DNA from: Mucor racemosus
Lineage: Eukaryota > Mucoromycota > Mucoromycetes > Mucorales > Mucoraceae
DNA length: 64,000 nt
Direction of reading: 5' to 3'
NCBI GenBank assembly: GCA_027405735.1
Contig: JAPEHQ010000017.1
Coordinates: 1,123,501 to 1,187,500 of the forward strand
Made by a program: the position numbers and the translations under genes. Of this stretch, positions 23,061-35,628 are shown piece by piece. The number at the start of each line of letters is the position of its first letter. The stretch's first letter is position 1. The notes under the pieces were generated by a model that was given only the letters and a program-made list of their open reading frames with translations, searched no databases and was not told the DNA's origin.

Positions 23061-23510
23061 TGTGAAAAAATGAAAATAAAACACGTAATAAATAATATAT
23101 AAGATGTTGTTTTATTCTTTTAAGATAAGATGAAGATCTTCATGGCTAATGAAAGTCTTTTGCTATTTATATTAATTGTCTAATCTAAAGGGAATGGAAA
23201 TCTAAAAGTAATGGATCATTGAAACTGACCAATGATTATCTAGAAAGGTTGATGAAATGTGTTGAGTTGTTATGTACATTGGTAGATGGCAAAGTTATTG
23301 GTTCTTCATGAATGTAAAAATTTATGGACTTGTTTAATAAACATGATAAAAAAATTATGGACTTGTTTATCAACAAGTTCCTTGGTTCTATCTTTGAATA
23401 CACTTTGATTTGGTTGTACAGGATGTCAATTGTATGTACGCGAGATTGACATTTAATTTGTGATTCAAATAATAAACTTTTACTATAATGACAATTACCG
23501 TTCTATGACA
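23061..23510 (+). mobile_element. Solo LTR family E, copy 1 (450 bp)
   Basis: It starts TGTGAAAAAA and ends CTATGACA, with a perfect 5-bp duplication CTTAT (23056–23060 and 23511–23515). It is ~30 bp longer than the 42.5-kb copy because TTATGGACTTGTTTA is tandemly repeated. Confidence 0.88.
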
Positions 23511-23890
23511 CTTATTCATGAAAATCTTTTGCTCATAAAGTTCTATAATAATTACAATACATGTTTATTGACAAATTTTTTATTACTAACGTTAGAAAAT
23601 AACACGGGATCCTGCTAATTGTTGATTTAATTTCGTAAAAAAATATCTAGTGGGCGAAAAATCTGTATTATTTTATACGAATAGCAACTGACCCGATCGA
23701 TTTGTATTAGCCAAACCATATAAATGCTGTCTACATAAGGTAATAGATATTCTTTTACAGTATTATCTTCATATTGAAATAAACTAATTTATAATTATTT
23801 AGTCTTTAAGTTTGCTGTAATATATCTTCTCTAATATAATGATAAATATCTTGATTTCCCCCAGTTATTTAAAAGCTTGAAAGTAGTAAA

Positions 23891-24244
23891 TAATGTATCA
23901 TTCTTAAACCGGATCGTGTCAAATCCAAAAAAAGTAAACAATAACAGATTTGGAACCGGAAGTTCCTTAATTGAATATTAGCTATACCATGCTCCTAAAA
24001 GCATGGTATAGAAGCATGGTATAGAAGCATGGTATAGAAGCATAATACGCCAGTGCGATATTCCAACATGATATACCGACATGACACATTACTATTAAAT
24101 AACATCTAAACTACCTTATCACATCATTAATTCCCCAAATCAAATAGTATATAAACCCTATTAATTTCATTCCAATAAATGATATCTCTTTACTTGATTA
24201 AATTTCTAGTTTTTATTTTAACCTAAACATATTTTGATAAATCA
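23891..24244 (-). mobile_element. Solo LTR family C, copy 2, inverted (354 bp)
   Basis: The reverse complement of 20836–21178, with a perfect duplication GTAAA (23886–23890 and 24245–24249). Its first base pair has drifted (TAATGTATC for TGATGTATC). Three tandem AGCATGGTATAGA units are present against two in copy 1. Confidence 0.86.
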
Positions 24245-24525
24245 GTAAAATCAAAATAAATTCTGCACAAATGTGTTGCTTACCAGTGTATAGATTTAAA
24301 TGCCTGGTATATATTAGTACTACCCTGAAAAGTTTTTTACTTTGACGTGCTACGTTAGTAATACATTTACATTTTTATCCACTCCCAAAAAAGGTTTGTC
24401 TAGCTACTTATATTATTTAATGATATAATCTATAACTGTGTTATCTGTAGAGTTGTACAGGTTAGTGTATTAAACCTGGCTGAAGTTCATCTAGAACTAG
24501 TTAAATTGGTACCAATTTAGTATAA

Positions 24526-24668
24526 TACACTACGAAGAAAAATTTCTTAATTCTCTTAATTGTGCCATATTCAGACGAAATTCAAAAAAATTAAGCAATG
24601 AAAAGTTTTTTTATTTTCCTTAATGTGACACAATTAAGAGAATTAAGTGATTTTTTCTTCATAATGAT
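24526..24668. mobile_element. Foldback/MITE-like element, ~143 bp
   Basis: Arms of about 35 bp (GAAGAAAAATTTCTTAATTC… and its inverse ending TTTTTTCTTC) flank an AT-rich centre, with TA at the edges. It fits a Tc1/mariner-type MITE but only one copy is visible. Confidence 0.5.
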
Positions 24669-26275
24669 ATAATATGCTATACATTTTTGTGTATTTTTTC
24701 AAATAAATTTTTTTATCTGATTCAGTACGGCAGAACTATGCTTCCCATGGGCATAAAGATCTGCACAGATGGACAGAGCAATGAGATCGAAGTTCTTTAA
24801 TCAATTTACTAAAATATATTAATCATAATATCATTAATAACAAAGATAATTTGAATGGTTGTTTAAAACAGATGTGAGTTACTATGATTCAACAGGATTG
24901 CCTTATTGACGAGAAGATATATCAATTTGAAATTTGGGGTTTGAAAGGGTTCTTCCCATGTTCTTCTTTCGGGGATCAAATGGGAACAACAACGACAACG
25001 TGTTTGACAACACAAAAAGTATTTATGCCTTTGTAACTTTCTGTTTGTAACACACAAAATCAACTGATTTAGAATTATTTTCTTTCTTCTTCTCCATTCT
25101 TTTATTTATGTTTAAAACTACAACAAAAAGACTGATATTTTATTATAAACTGGAATCAAGTAGCAGGTACAAGTACATGTTTTTCTTATTATTGTTTATT
25201 TGGAAATAAATTATTAACTGTTAATGTTAGGGCACGTTATAATACCTTTCTCGAAAAAAAATGTTCAGGACTTAATCATTTTTTCCCAGTATCTACGTTA
25301 TAATTAATGCTTTTTTGGTCTAAAGTCGATCTCTACATGCAGAGAATTGGTGATTATAAAAGTACAGTATATATAGTATATACTTGATTTGAATGAATAC
25401 ATAAACTCATGCTAATCTACTTAGTTTCTAAAAAAAATATGTTTCTATTTAATTATTAATGGCCAACAGCCAAGAAGAGGAAAACAAAATGTTGTCTTGT
25501 ATACCACTACCAACTATCAAAGATACGCCATAATTATTGCTTATTAATTGATTTTACTAATACATCAATTTTTATAGGTCAAAAGTAAAGGCGTATTCAA
25601 TTCAAAATGCTTGAAACAATTTAATTATGCTAATTTACATGGTTCATCATCTCTCGCTAATTAAATTAATATATTTGATTTTAAAATTTGGTTTATACTG
25701 CTAATTAACGACTCGTTTGTCCATTAGATTTAACTCAACATCCTTGAATAGCATATCTATAATAACGGTCCATCATTAGCTCATGGTATGCAAAATTATT
25801 AAAAGGGGTCGTCTAATCGCAAATTTATCTGATTCAATTGCTGATGCTAAATTAGCATTAAATTAGTTGTGTTGACTCGCAATAAAATAATAAGGCATTT
25901 CATCGAGTACGATGTTGGCGTTCAATATATTCCAGTTAAATTTAACAGATAGAGATATGATTTATGCAGAGATCTATGAATGTGAGAGAGAGCTCAAATC
26001 TATATTAACACAAAAGATCCAAATTGTGATGCTTTGTCGACCTGTACAAAATTTTTTTGTGGCGATATCTAGTAGTTCAAGTGTAATATAGTAGTATGCA
26101 TTTAATTGTCAAATGTATCAAATCAAGATGACGTTGATTGATCGATATAACTGATAATAAATGCAATATTATTTATTGAATGGGCGAATGTAAACGTATA
26201 AAGCAAAGCTTACTTTTGAATAAAAGTACTGATTATTCAGATTAACATTAATAGGTTCTTCAAAAAGCTTAGTTG
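24669..26275. other. Intergenic, no gene seen
   Basis: AT-rich sequence with scattered short frames but no recognisable protein, RNA gene or repeat shared with the rest of the window. A stretch near 25900–26050 is somewhat protein-like (…DRDMIYAEIYECEREL) but too short and broken to call. Confidence 0.5.
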
Positions 26276-26479
26276 GAAAACTCTTGAAGCATTTATTCTT
26301 TTTTTTTTGGCAGTGCTACAAGTCATCGTTTAATATGACTGAATATTAATGAATCAGAGAAAAATACAATTGGTAAAAAATTGATACCAATGTACATTGA
26401 GGTCAAGATTGATAAAAGGTGCATTTATTGTATAGTAAAAATCGCAACATTTTGATGGATAGAAATTACAGTATCAAGA

Positions 26480-26990
26480 TGTTGTATTTGCCTCAGGATT
26501 TCTAAAAGAGTTTAAAATCATACTTCATCAAGTTTACTTAGATATTGAATACTCACCATGTGCTATTAGTATCATCTTCTTGTTTTTTTATTTAATTTCT
26601 GTGTTATTAAAAATCAAGCTTTTCATAGCTTATAACAATGACAATGAATGGGATGTTTCTGATTTTAGATTGACGTTTATCATAAGGCGGTCTGATGATA
26701 CGTTTTATAGTGCTACTGCAGATGGAACCAGTCAATTTAAACTATGAAATTTGAATTCAAATACCGAGGAATCATTTGTAAGAACTTTAGTTGGCTCTGG
26801 TAAAGCATTGAATAAATTGGCTTGTTGGTAATAATAGATTCCAGTGATGGCCAGATTTATGTTTATGATATTGGAGAGGTAAGGCGAAAACTCAATGTAA
26901 GTTACCTCTAGCGCAATAATTATAAAGCAAGATTATATCATCATCAAATAATCTACTAAACAATATTAACATGTATAAACATTTAGAGTA
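26480..26990 (+). pseudogene. Dynein intermediate chain 3' fragment, copy D
   Basis: Broken frames spell ATADGTSQFKL-stop-NLNSNTE, then RTLVGSGKALNKLA, then SSDGQIYVYDIGE. These match the last WD40 blades of cytoplasmic dynein intermediate chain, including the WNLN, ALNKLAWDKK and DGQIYVYDIGE blocks. Several stops and frameshifts make it a pseudogene. It is part of a repeated element rather than a lone gene relic. Confidence 0.8.
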
Positions 26991-26994
26991 ATAA

Positions 26995-27844
26995 TGTTAC
27001 GCCAAGAGATTATATCAATCTCAAAGCTAAAATATGTACTAAATCATTTAATAATAATAAAGGAAAACTGTTATAAAATGAAATAGCACACTAAAACTAA
27101 AGAACTTTATTATAAGATCAAAACATCTTCTTTTATATTCACATTCTCTAATTATATAACCTGTTTAAATGAGTCTATTTATATATATACATATATCCAA
27201 TCAAGTCTAGGCAACACACACTAGTTCCACATTCCTGTATAAACGGAGCTTCATAAAATAATACACATCAATGTAGAACTTAACATATCAAACTGTGTCG
27301 TAATCTTAACCAAGGAATGCACCCAGATCTGTAGATGCTGCAGTAAAAAGGAGTAAAATTTTATAAAAAAAGCTTTAAAAGAGATACTGTTTAAATCCTT
27401 CTTTATTTAATTATGGATAATCTACAATAAAATACTATTTCTACTTCTCTATTTATATTATTTGGTTATTGATATTTGTCTGGCAGTTGTTCTGTCGACT
27501 TTCAGTTATTCCGCAATTTTGAATATATTGTTGGGTTGTTGAGTCCTTGATTTACTTGATCAAGGGCGGCTCTTAAATTGGTTTTTGACAACCTCAGTTG
27601 TAAATCATGCGTTCAGAACAGCCCTTACTTGTTCTATTTGACTCGCATGAAATTTTTAGGTTTTTTTATTTATAATACAACACATTATGAATACCCTTGG
27701 TATCTTTGATACATTAGAATATCCTTGGTTATTTATGGTTTATATTCATAATCTCTTATTTGAATTGCATGGCATGGTTTCAAATGAGATGACTTTTAAT
27801 TTATTATGTGGAGAAATACTACCTAGTTCAGCACAGATGCAACA
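26995..27844 (+). mobile_element. Solo LTR family D, copy 1 (348 bp plus insert)
   Basis: It starts TGTTACGCC and ends GATGCAACA, with a perfect duplication AATAA (26990–26994 and 27845–27849). Removing the nested 497-bp LTR and its 5-bp duplication leaves exactly 348 bp, the same as the 42.4-kb copy without its insert. The 44.88-kb element shows the empty site (AGTAATAAGCTTGAAT). Confidence 0.9.
27339..27835 (+). mobile_element. Solo LTR family J (497 bp), nested in family D
   Basis: It starts TGCAGTAAAAAG and ends AGTTCAGCACA, with duplication GATGC (27334–27338 and 27836–27840). The 78-codon open frame at 27687–27923 runs through its edge and is therefore not a gene. Its start resembles that of the LTR at 43624. 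Confidence 0.85.
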
Positions 27845-28590
27845 AATAAGCTTGAATCAAGTGGATACAGCATCATTAATTCTTGAAGAAGTTCTCAAGT
27901 ATTATAAAATCTCTTATTTTTAAGACTTACAAAGCTTATAAGCGGAATATTAATTTAGAAAATCATTCTTGTCCAGATCATCAATTTTGACATTTTTTAA
28001 TTTTTTTTTCTGATTTTGCAAATCTAGTGTTAATTATACTACCAATTGTAAGAACAAAAAATATGCGCATATACAGAATTTAGCGCTCTATTTGCTCAAT
28101 AAAAAATAACAAACATTTTTATTACAAATATTAAATGAAAATCCTTTAATCAAAAATTTGTTTTTGGGCCAAAAATGCTAATTTTCATTACTTAACATTT
28201 AATGTTAAGCTTTTATAAAATGTGTATTAGTCATGGCTACAATTTTCTCTCACAATGTATTATATTTAAACGTTGATTTTGGTATCAAAATTTGATTTTT
28301 CTGTTTTTTGATCAAAATCATGAGTGTTGGTAAGGATAAAATGAGTCCCGAAAATGTCCGCTACAAAGTCTGAATTTTCAGACCGCACGTGGTTAAATAT
28401 AAGAAAAGTTATAAAAAAAACACTTTTTTATTTAAATCTTAGATATATACCATAGTCTAAGGTCTAAGAGACTTAGCCATCATTCAATCTTGCTATGCTC
28501 AATTACGGCGTCGCTCTACGGGCTCGCTTTTGCAATTTTTTAATGGATGTATGATATAACAGGCAGTTTTTCTGGTAGAAAAATGTATGT

Positions 28591-29060
28591 TTCTATTATA
28601 GTAACAGTTATTGTCTATTTTATTTAGTTTATGGTTCATGCGTTGTAATACTGCTTTTACATTGGTAGAAATGAGCAATTTAGCAGGGTTTTAAATGCGC
28701 TATATGACAATGACAACTACCAAAATTAATAAGCAAACGTCCTCTTAATGCACAACCAAATGTGTAGCTCAATATGTTCTACAGCCAGTTTCAGAAAAAT
28801 ATTGATGTTCAAATATTGATTTAAGTATCAGTAAGCAAATAAATACCAGAAAAAATACAAGGAGATTGGAAAACTTTGTTTCTTAAATTAGTTACTTTAT
28901 TGAAAGATCAACAGTTACTAGTTAAACCAATTTGATCTAATCATCTTTTTGGAATGACGAGTACTATATATTAGGAATGGGTGCAAAAATGAAAATCAAA
29001 AAAGTAAATTCCCGTTTGAATGTATTATCATATAATGAATCAAACCAAGAGTTTTTATTC
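28591..29060. other. Intergenic, no gene seen
   Basis: A 470-bp AT-rich spacer between the R repeat and the 3' end of the IBtk-like gene. Parts resemble 45560–45800 (for example GTTCTACAGC and AAATACCAGAAAA), so the duplicated block may extend past the R repeat. Confidence 0.5.
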
Positions 29061-29756
29061 TTATAATCTTCTAATTTCGAACCATTCACCACTTAAAATA
29101 TCTAATGTTTGAATATAATATTGACCTAAACTAATCAATGCTTGTTCTTCTTTTTGGATAAGTGCAATACTCTTTTTTGGCTTGTTATTTTTGAGCCAAT
29201 TATCCTCCAATTCTTGTTGTTTCAAAATAGATTGGAATGATTTCTTTGATGATGATTTATCATCTTTTGATTTGCTATTGAATCGACGTATAGGTGTGAA
29301 TTGGAACGATGGGCCTAGACTATTTATAGGATTGTATAATGTTCTATTTTCCTTAACAATGGGAGCATTTTGTTGATCTAAATCTTCTAAAGCTGATTCC
29401 GGAATATATCTATTTGCCATATCAATTTAGTTAATGCATAATCAGCAATACCTAAGTGCAAACTTACATTTTCTTTCCTTTTCTGTCACTTGCTGAGGAT
29501 GATGCTGTGCTGGTAGATGTTGAAGAAGTATCTTTGCCATTAGCAACACTAGTGGTAGGAATGTCTGAAATCTCAGACATGATTTTTGTAATAGGCTTAA
29601 CGTTAAAAGCAGGTACCTTTCCCCAAACTGGTTTTGTTAAGGATGTAGAAGACTCTGCAGCAGTAGAAAATTCATGTTGTTGTGCTAAACGTCTTCTTTC
29701 TTTTTGTGAAATCTTTTTAGGAATTGTAGACTATACAATTTTTGATACGTATATTA

Positions 29757-29790
<34 letters not shown>

Positions 29791-32700
29791 CAGTAATAGA
29801 CGACTCACTTTTTGATTCTTCATGGATGCATTATTTGGTTGATTTTCTGTTTCAATGATTTCTCGAAGGGATGGCTTGGATTGAGACCTATAAAATATTA
29901 TTACTACATTGTATTTTTGTTATGCATTTATTGTCATATTTACTCTGATACAATATTTGTTGATGTAGGTGCAGTTCCCCATCCTGCTGAAGATCGACGT
30001 CTTTGTTGAGATGTAGCAGACATCGAATTCAATTCACTTTCAAGATCATCAAGCTGTACCTTTATGCCCCTTTTCATTCTACCTGTATTCGTGGTAGACA
30101 CTGCTATTGTTGATATATGTTTAGATTGCGCTCCATCAATTTCAGTCAATAATTTCGTAGGTTGGTCAGGCTTTTCTTTCACTGAAGATTGCTTTTCAGG
30201 ATAATAAGTAGTTAAAACTTCATTGAAAGTTGTAATACTACCATCACCTCTAGATAGAGCATACAATGAGCATGAGAATTCTGCATCTTCCTCTTCCAAA
30301 TCTTCAGTAGCTCTCAAATCAAAATGATCTTGTCCTCTGAATACAGTAGGCATTTCATCAATTTGAGATTGACGAACATAATTTTCTAAATCCCGCAAAA
30401 GTGTATCTGCAATTGAGTCCAACATGTTTGAGCCAAGGAATACTGGTAAGTTTACACTGATAAACTGTAAACAAGATTTCTTGAGTGAATCGGCCAAACA
30501 AACATCTGCATACTCAAATATAGTTGCTGCTGATCTTAGTTTAATGAATGGTACAAGCACTTGTTCTGTAATAGATTTCAATCTATTCAATAGCAAGAAA
30601 TCAGCTTCGCAAAGGAATGTAAGGAGGAATTGAACCATGTTTTCTTCTTTATCTTTTTCAATATTGTTGAATAAATTCGATTTATCATGATCCAAGTAAA
30701 TGTATCGAATAATAGTATTCATCACCTCTTTTGAAATGTGATCAAGGTTGACCCGTATACACTTTTTATCCATTTCCATCGATCGTTTTTGTATCCATAC
30801 TGATTCGGGTTTGAGGAGATTATAAAAATATGGACATCTTTGTCGTAATATAATCTGATGGTATTCTGAATGTGCTGCATTTCCTTCTGTTGTCATAATA
30901 GAAACATCTGTACCTTTTGCTTTTTCAAGCATTAACTTCAAATGATCTGTGATTGAGGGGACAGGTGCATGGCTGAAAGATTGTTGTGCTGATGATAGTA
31001 ATTGAGGCAACTGGAATACAGTGGCCAATGCAACCAAATCACGCTGAATTTGATTTGCTGAAGCATGAATTAATTTCTTGTCAGTAAATGAATCAATATC
31101 TTGAAAGCATAGATCAGGAATTTGAAAGAATGCGTTCATAGGATGATGGTATTCGTCTGTATAGATGTAATCTAATAGGAGTAAAATAGCCGCTAATTGA
31201 CAGTGATCGATATGAATAACTAATCTCCCATCATTACTTTGCCTTTCTAGCTTGATAGTCATGCCGTTCATTGTTGATGGAGAGCGACGATCAGCACAAT
31301 TCACCAATTGGTTGAAAATGTTACTTCGGCATCGTAATATGGCACTATGACAGTAAATATTCTTTCCATTTACGTGGAATAAAACATCTAATGATCTATC
31401 TACTAGACTTAGTTGGTTGATACGATGCCATGCATGTTCCACTGCCGAAACTATATGCTGACTGTATTTCTGTCTTGTTTCTTGCTGTTGTTTCAATACA
31501 AGATCTTGATCAACATCTGCACCAATTTTATATTTTTGAATTTCTTGGTCGCATTCCATGGTCATTGCCTGCATAAGATTCGACAGTTGATTATGGAATT
31601 CCTTGCTTAATTCCATATGAGGTAACGAAGTAGATAAATCATGTTTAAGGGTAGATTCCGCAATATTTGCTATAGAAGGTAATACGTATTCAGATCGGAT
31701 AGCAGCAAAAGCACCACTAGAATTAGCACAGACCTTGATACATCTTTGTAAATGAGGTATTTGATTAAATTTATCAACATGTCCTCCTTTGAATACATGT
31801 CCTGATAATGTACAGATAACCACCTCTCCATGTTGCCCAATGCTAGCATCTATAGCTGCTAAATGAGGTTTGTTGAGAGGAGTCCAGATTCGTTTTGGAG
31901 CGGATACAATAGTTGGCTGTGTTTGCTTATTGTTTCTACCATTAGAATCTTGTTGAACAATGGAATTTCTCGAATGAAAAGATCGGCATGTCCACACGAA
32001 GACATCGCCTGTATTTGATACAGCGCCTAAATGTTCTGTACCACTTGTTACTAGTTTTGCGGTGTAATTTGCTTCTGAGCGATGCACTGTAATGTTACTT
32101 GGGAATCGATTGACAGGAAAACTAATAGAATGGAACGGTGAGATGAATATTCTATACAATTGTGCAAATACACTTACAATAACTTTTGTTGAGTATAATT
32201 ACACAGTAAAATCACTTGAAAAGATTTATTCAAAACTGCTGTACAATTATCCTGTTGCAATTTTAGGGTTAAAAATAGAAACTTTACAAAAATGATCAAC
32301 TTACATTGGCAACTACTTGTAATATCTCTGTTGACATGCTCACTTTTCGAGGTATAATTTGACATTTTTCATTATCAGGTTGATGATATCCAAGTTGACC
32401 TTGATTCAAACCAAACGTGAATATGTCTGTTGTAGTATAAACAACAGAATGAATTCTTGAAGCAGCAGCGCCGAGTATCGGCTGCTTCTTTAAGCTCTGT
32501 GCTTGAATCTTTCGTGGTACAAGTTGCATCGAGTCTTTGTTAATATGATTATCCGTTTCATAACCTTTAATTTTACAATATAAACCAATCATTAATTAAT
32601 CCGTATGCACATATATATCATTTGTGAAATATACCTAATTGTCCATAACTATTATTTCCAAAAGAAATAACATTTCCATTCACTGTAACAGCAATCGTAT

Positions 32701-33691
32701 GGTCTCGCCCTAGTGCAACAGATGTAATTCTTTCTGACCATTGTACTGGAATAGGAGTAAATTGTGTATCCGTTTCTTTACCCGTGCCTAATCTACCACC
32801 ACTGCCAAATCCACATAGTAATAAATTGTGGTTATTTTCAGTTGTTAAAATACCCATATGATATTTTGACATGACGACCGACTCGATTAGATACTTGGGT
32901 CTTTGCATAAGAAATGATGATTTTTGTGATTCTAACTGTAATTTAACACGTTCAGGTTTTGTTCTATTTTCAGTATCTGAATGTCCTAAAACGTAATTTG
33001 TATTATGTCCCCAAGTATAAAGATCTGTTCCACCCTTTCTAATGTTTTGTTGTTCTGAATTATATTGAGAATATTCATCATCATTATCATCATCCTCAAA
33101 TTGTAATCGATCCCTTTTTGTCAATGTTCTTTCTTTTGGAAATGTATTTGATATAGTAAGATCATATAATTCAAATGCATCTAATCCTTCCCAATCCTTT
33201 ACATGAAGATCGATATCCTGACGTTTTAATAACATTCTTGCAATTTCGAGATTTCCCATATAAAGACATCTAAATTTAGTATCAAAAATACAACGCATTA
33301 GTTTTTATGACCCAATATTGGTTTTGAATGCAATTGCCGTAGCAACCAGCTAGAGAACCCTAAAACACCCTGAATCATACCTATGCAATGCAGTCCATCC
33401 ATTTTCTCTATCACGCAAATTAATATCAACTTGAGAACAGTTGATTAAATTTGATGCCATTTCCACTCTGTTCCAAGTAGCAGCATAATGCAATGCAGTT
33501 TTTCCTTTGGAAGAACGTTTATTCAGGTCGAATTGTTTCTGACCCGAGGTCTTTAATTGTTGATGTATCCATTGGCTATCTTGTTTTGATATGCTTGATG
33601 CTGAAGAAGGGTGTTCATTTGTTGATAGTTCAATAAAATAATTTAATAATTGGGTATCATTATCTCGAATAGCTTTAAAGATGGAAACCAT
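29061..33691 (-). CDS. IBtk-like ankyrin/RCC1/double-BTB protein
   Basis: Eight exons on the minus strand: 33691–33381, 33269–32635, 32564–32305, 32251–32178, 32121–29944, 29887–29809, 29730–29468 and 29409–29061, giving about 1382 residues. This is close to human IBTK (~1350), a BTB adaptor for cullin-3 ubiquitin ligase. Domain order fits: two N-terminal ankyrin repeats (KTALHYAA, GWTALHR), RCC1-type repeats (LYTWGHNTNYVLGH, SFGNNSYGQLG, TFGLNQGQLGY), a BTB domain (DVLFHVNGKNIYCHSAIL), a second BTB (YHQIILRQRCPYFYNLL) and a low-complexity tail. The 74-nt fourth exon was inferred from phase. The intron between exons 6 and 7 holds an (AT)n microsatellite. The fungal substrate is unknown. Confidence 0.88.
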
Positions 33692-34793
33692 GAAATATCT
33701 GAAAAGATAAAAACTGCGGTAATGGTAGCACGTCTAAAAATCTGTTTTATAACCTAATACCCCTCTCATATCAAGCCTTGAAGGTAAAATTTTATCTCTT
33801 GAAACGGCCAATCATGACAAACTATTGAAAGCATGGTTGTCGGTCATATAATTATTCGGTGCGCATGCTGCGTAATAATATATCTATGGGCAAATTTACG
33901 TACACTTTTCATTTAAAGAATTTTGTTGTGCGCATTAGATTCAAGAAAATGCATAAAATATATGAAAAATTACTTTGGTATGTCCAGTTTATTAATGCAG
34001 TTTTTATTTCATGAAATTGGCAATTTTTTTGCTTCTAAATATAGTGATTAATCTTTAACTGTCGATTAAATCTTATAAATCAAATACTTTTTTGTTTGCA
34101 TTTTTATCATGAGTTGTGCCATATGGCATATGGCATTTCACTGCAGTGATTTACTTTACCCGTAAGAACGGATATGCTTCCCTGAAACTGCCTGGAACTG
34201 AAGGATTCGGTCAAATGGAACAAGTAAATTTCATTCTATTTCAGATCACATGGATTGTATTCATTTGAATTCCAATCTACTCAAAGCTTTTTTAGGCTTT
34301 AAACTTTTTTTTGATAAAATGTTGAAATTTTGCATAAAAAAAAAGAACATTTAATTTAATTTAACGTCATGTCGATAGTATATATTTCTTTAGATTTAGA
34401 TTATAATTTTAGATCATAAAAATTTAGTAGTTGACATTTGAATGATGATGAATTATGATTCCGTTTTAATAGTGATGATAAAATGACTATTGAAAATGTG
34501 TATATTTATATAATAATGTCTGTGCAAGAAGAAGAAGAAAAAGAAATGAATAAAACCTTACAAAGAAGTTTAGAAACAGAAAGATCGTTCGAGACTCTTG
34601 GTGTTACATGTAAACCAGAAGCATTTAATTTGAGGTGTTTTTTTTTTTTTTTTTTTTTTTTTGAGTAAAAAAAATTTGGATCAAACTCCTTTTTAAATAA
34701 AACCATATAAAAAGGTCGACATTTGGAGCAAGTAGATCCAAATCATTTTAAAAAAGTTCTTTCTCTACTAAACAAAACTACACATAAAACACA
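33692..34793. other. Intergenic, divergent promoter region
   Basis: Lies between the divergent IBtk-like and GNAT genes. It contains a T22 run (34630–34652) and no convincing frame. The open frame ending in poly-Phe (34483–34668) simply runs through that T tract. Confidence 0.55.
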
Positions 34794-35628
34794 ATGCCTG
34801 TTGCTATTGCTGAAAAGCACATTTCAAGAAAACTTACTGTAAACTTGGATCAGCATCAAATTAATGTGCGACCCATTATTAAAGGTAAACACGATTAAAA
34901 TTAAAAAAAAATATAATATTTAGCGTACTAACTTTATTTACTTTTTTAATTTTAAAAATAATAAAGGTGCCATGAATGAAGCATCTCATACTTTGACAGA
35001 CGCTTATGTCTCTAACAAATCCCTTGAATGGTCTGCTCGTAATTTAGATCAAATCAAAAGAGATGATTTCTTGAAGAATTTATTTAAAAATATGGTTAAT
35101 GCCGCTTCCCTTCAAAGTCGAGATTTTGCAGTTCAAGTTGATGGCTGTAAAGGTGTCTTGACCTGGTCAAATCGTTCTCAATTATTCTCTTGGTCACAAA
35201 CTATTAATACATTCAAGTACGCTCGATTGTTAGGTTGGACAGCAGCTTTAAAAACATTTATTAAATTACAAAATGCTGCATCTGCTGATAAAATTCGTCG
35301 CAAAATCATGGCAGATCACCCTAAACACATTATTATCGGATTCATCGGTATTTTACCACAAGAACAAAACAAGGGACTTGGAACTGCTCTAGTTGAATAT
35401 GTCTTGGATAAGGCAGATGAATCACATTATCCTGTATATGTAGAGGCAACTGATTATCAAACCGTTAAATTCTTTGAAAGATTTGGTTTTGTATCTCAAG
35501 GTCAAATTTCACTTAGTAAAGATCAAATGGCTACAATGACTCCCATGGTTCGTTTACCGGTTGCCATGGATGAACCTAAATCATTACAAGTCCGTCCTGG
35601 CCGTAGAGATTCTGATAAATCTTGCTAA
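34794..35628 (+). CDS. GNAT-family N-acetyltransferase
   Basis: Exons 34794–34884 and 34967–35628 give 250 residues. It likely transfers an acetyl group from acetyl-CoA to an unknown substrate. The acetyl-CoA loop (motif A, Q/R-x-x-G-x-G/A) is IGILPQEQNKGLGTALVEYV, followed by VYVEATDYQTVKFFERFGF, the usual GNAT beta5–alpha4 end. The first ~130 residues are family-specific and do not indicate a substrate. The start ATG follows an A-rich leader. Related small GNAT proteins are common in fungi. Confidence 0.85.

Larger units (their letters stand above)
26276..28590 (+). mobile_element. Dynein-fragment/R element, copy D
   Basis: About 1.46 kb once the nested LTRs (26995–27844 plus one duplication) are removed. 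It starts near GAAAACTCTTGAAG, passes through the dynein intermediate chain fragment, joins the R repeat at AATAAGCTTGAATCAAG (27845 on), and ends near 28590 with the GCGACGCC…GCAGTTTTTC segment. It is collinear with 43331–45533. No transposase was recognised, so its class is unknown. Confidence 0.72.

Noticed and set aside
27687..27923. A 78-residue protein
   Set aside because: It starts inside solo LTR J and runs across its duplication, the end of LTR D and into the R repeat.
34483..34668. A small protein ending in poly-Phe
   Set aside because: The frame is extended by a T-homopolymer and has no homology or promoter support.
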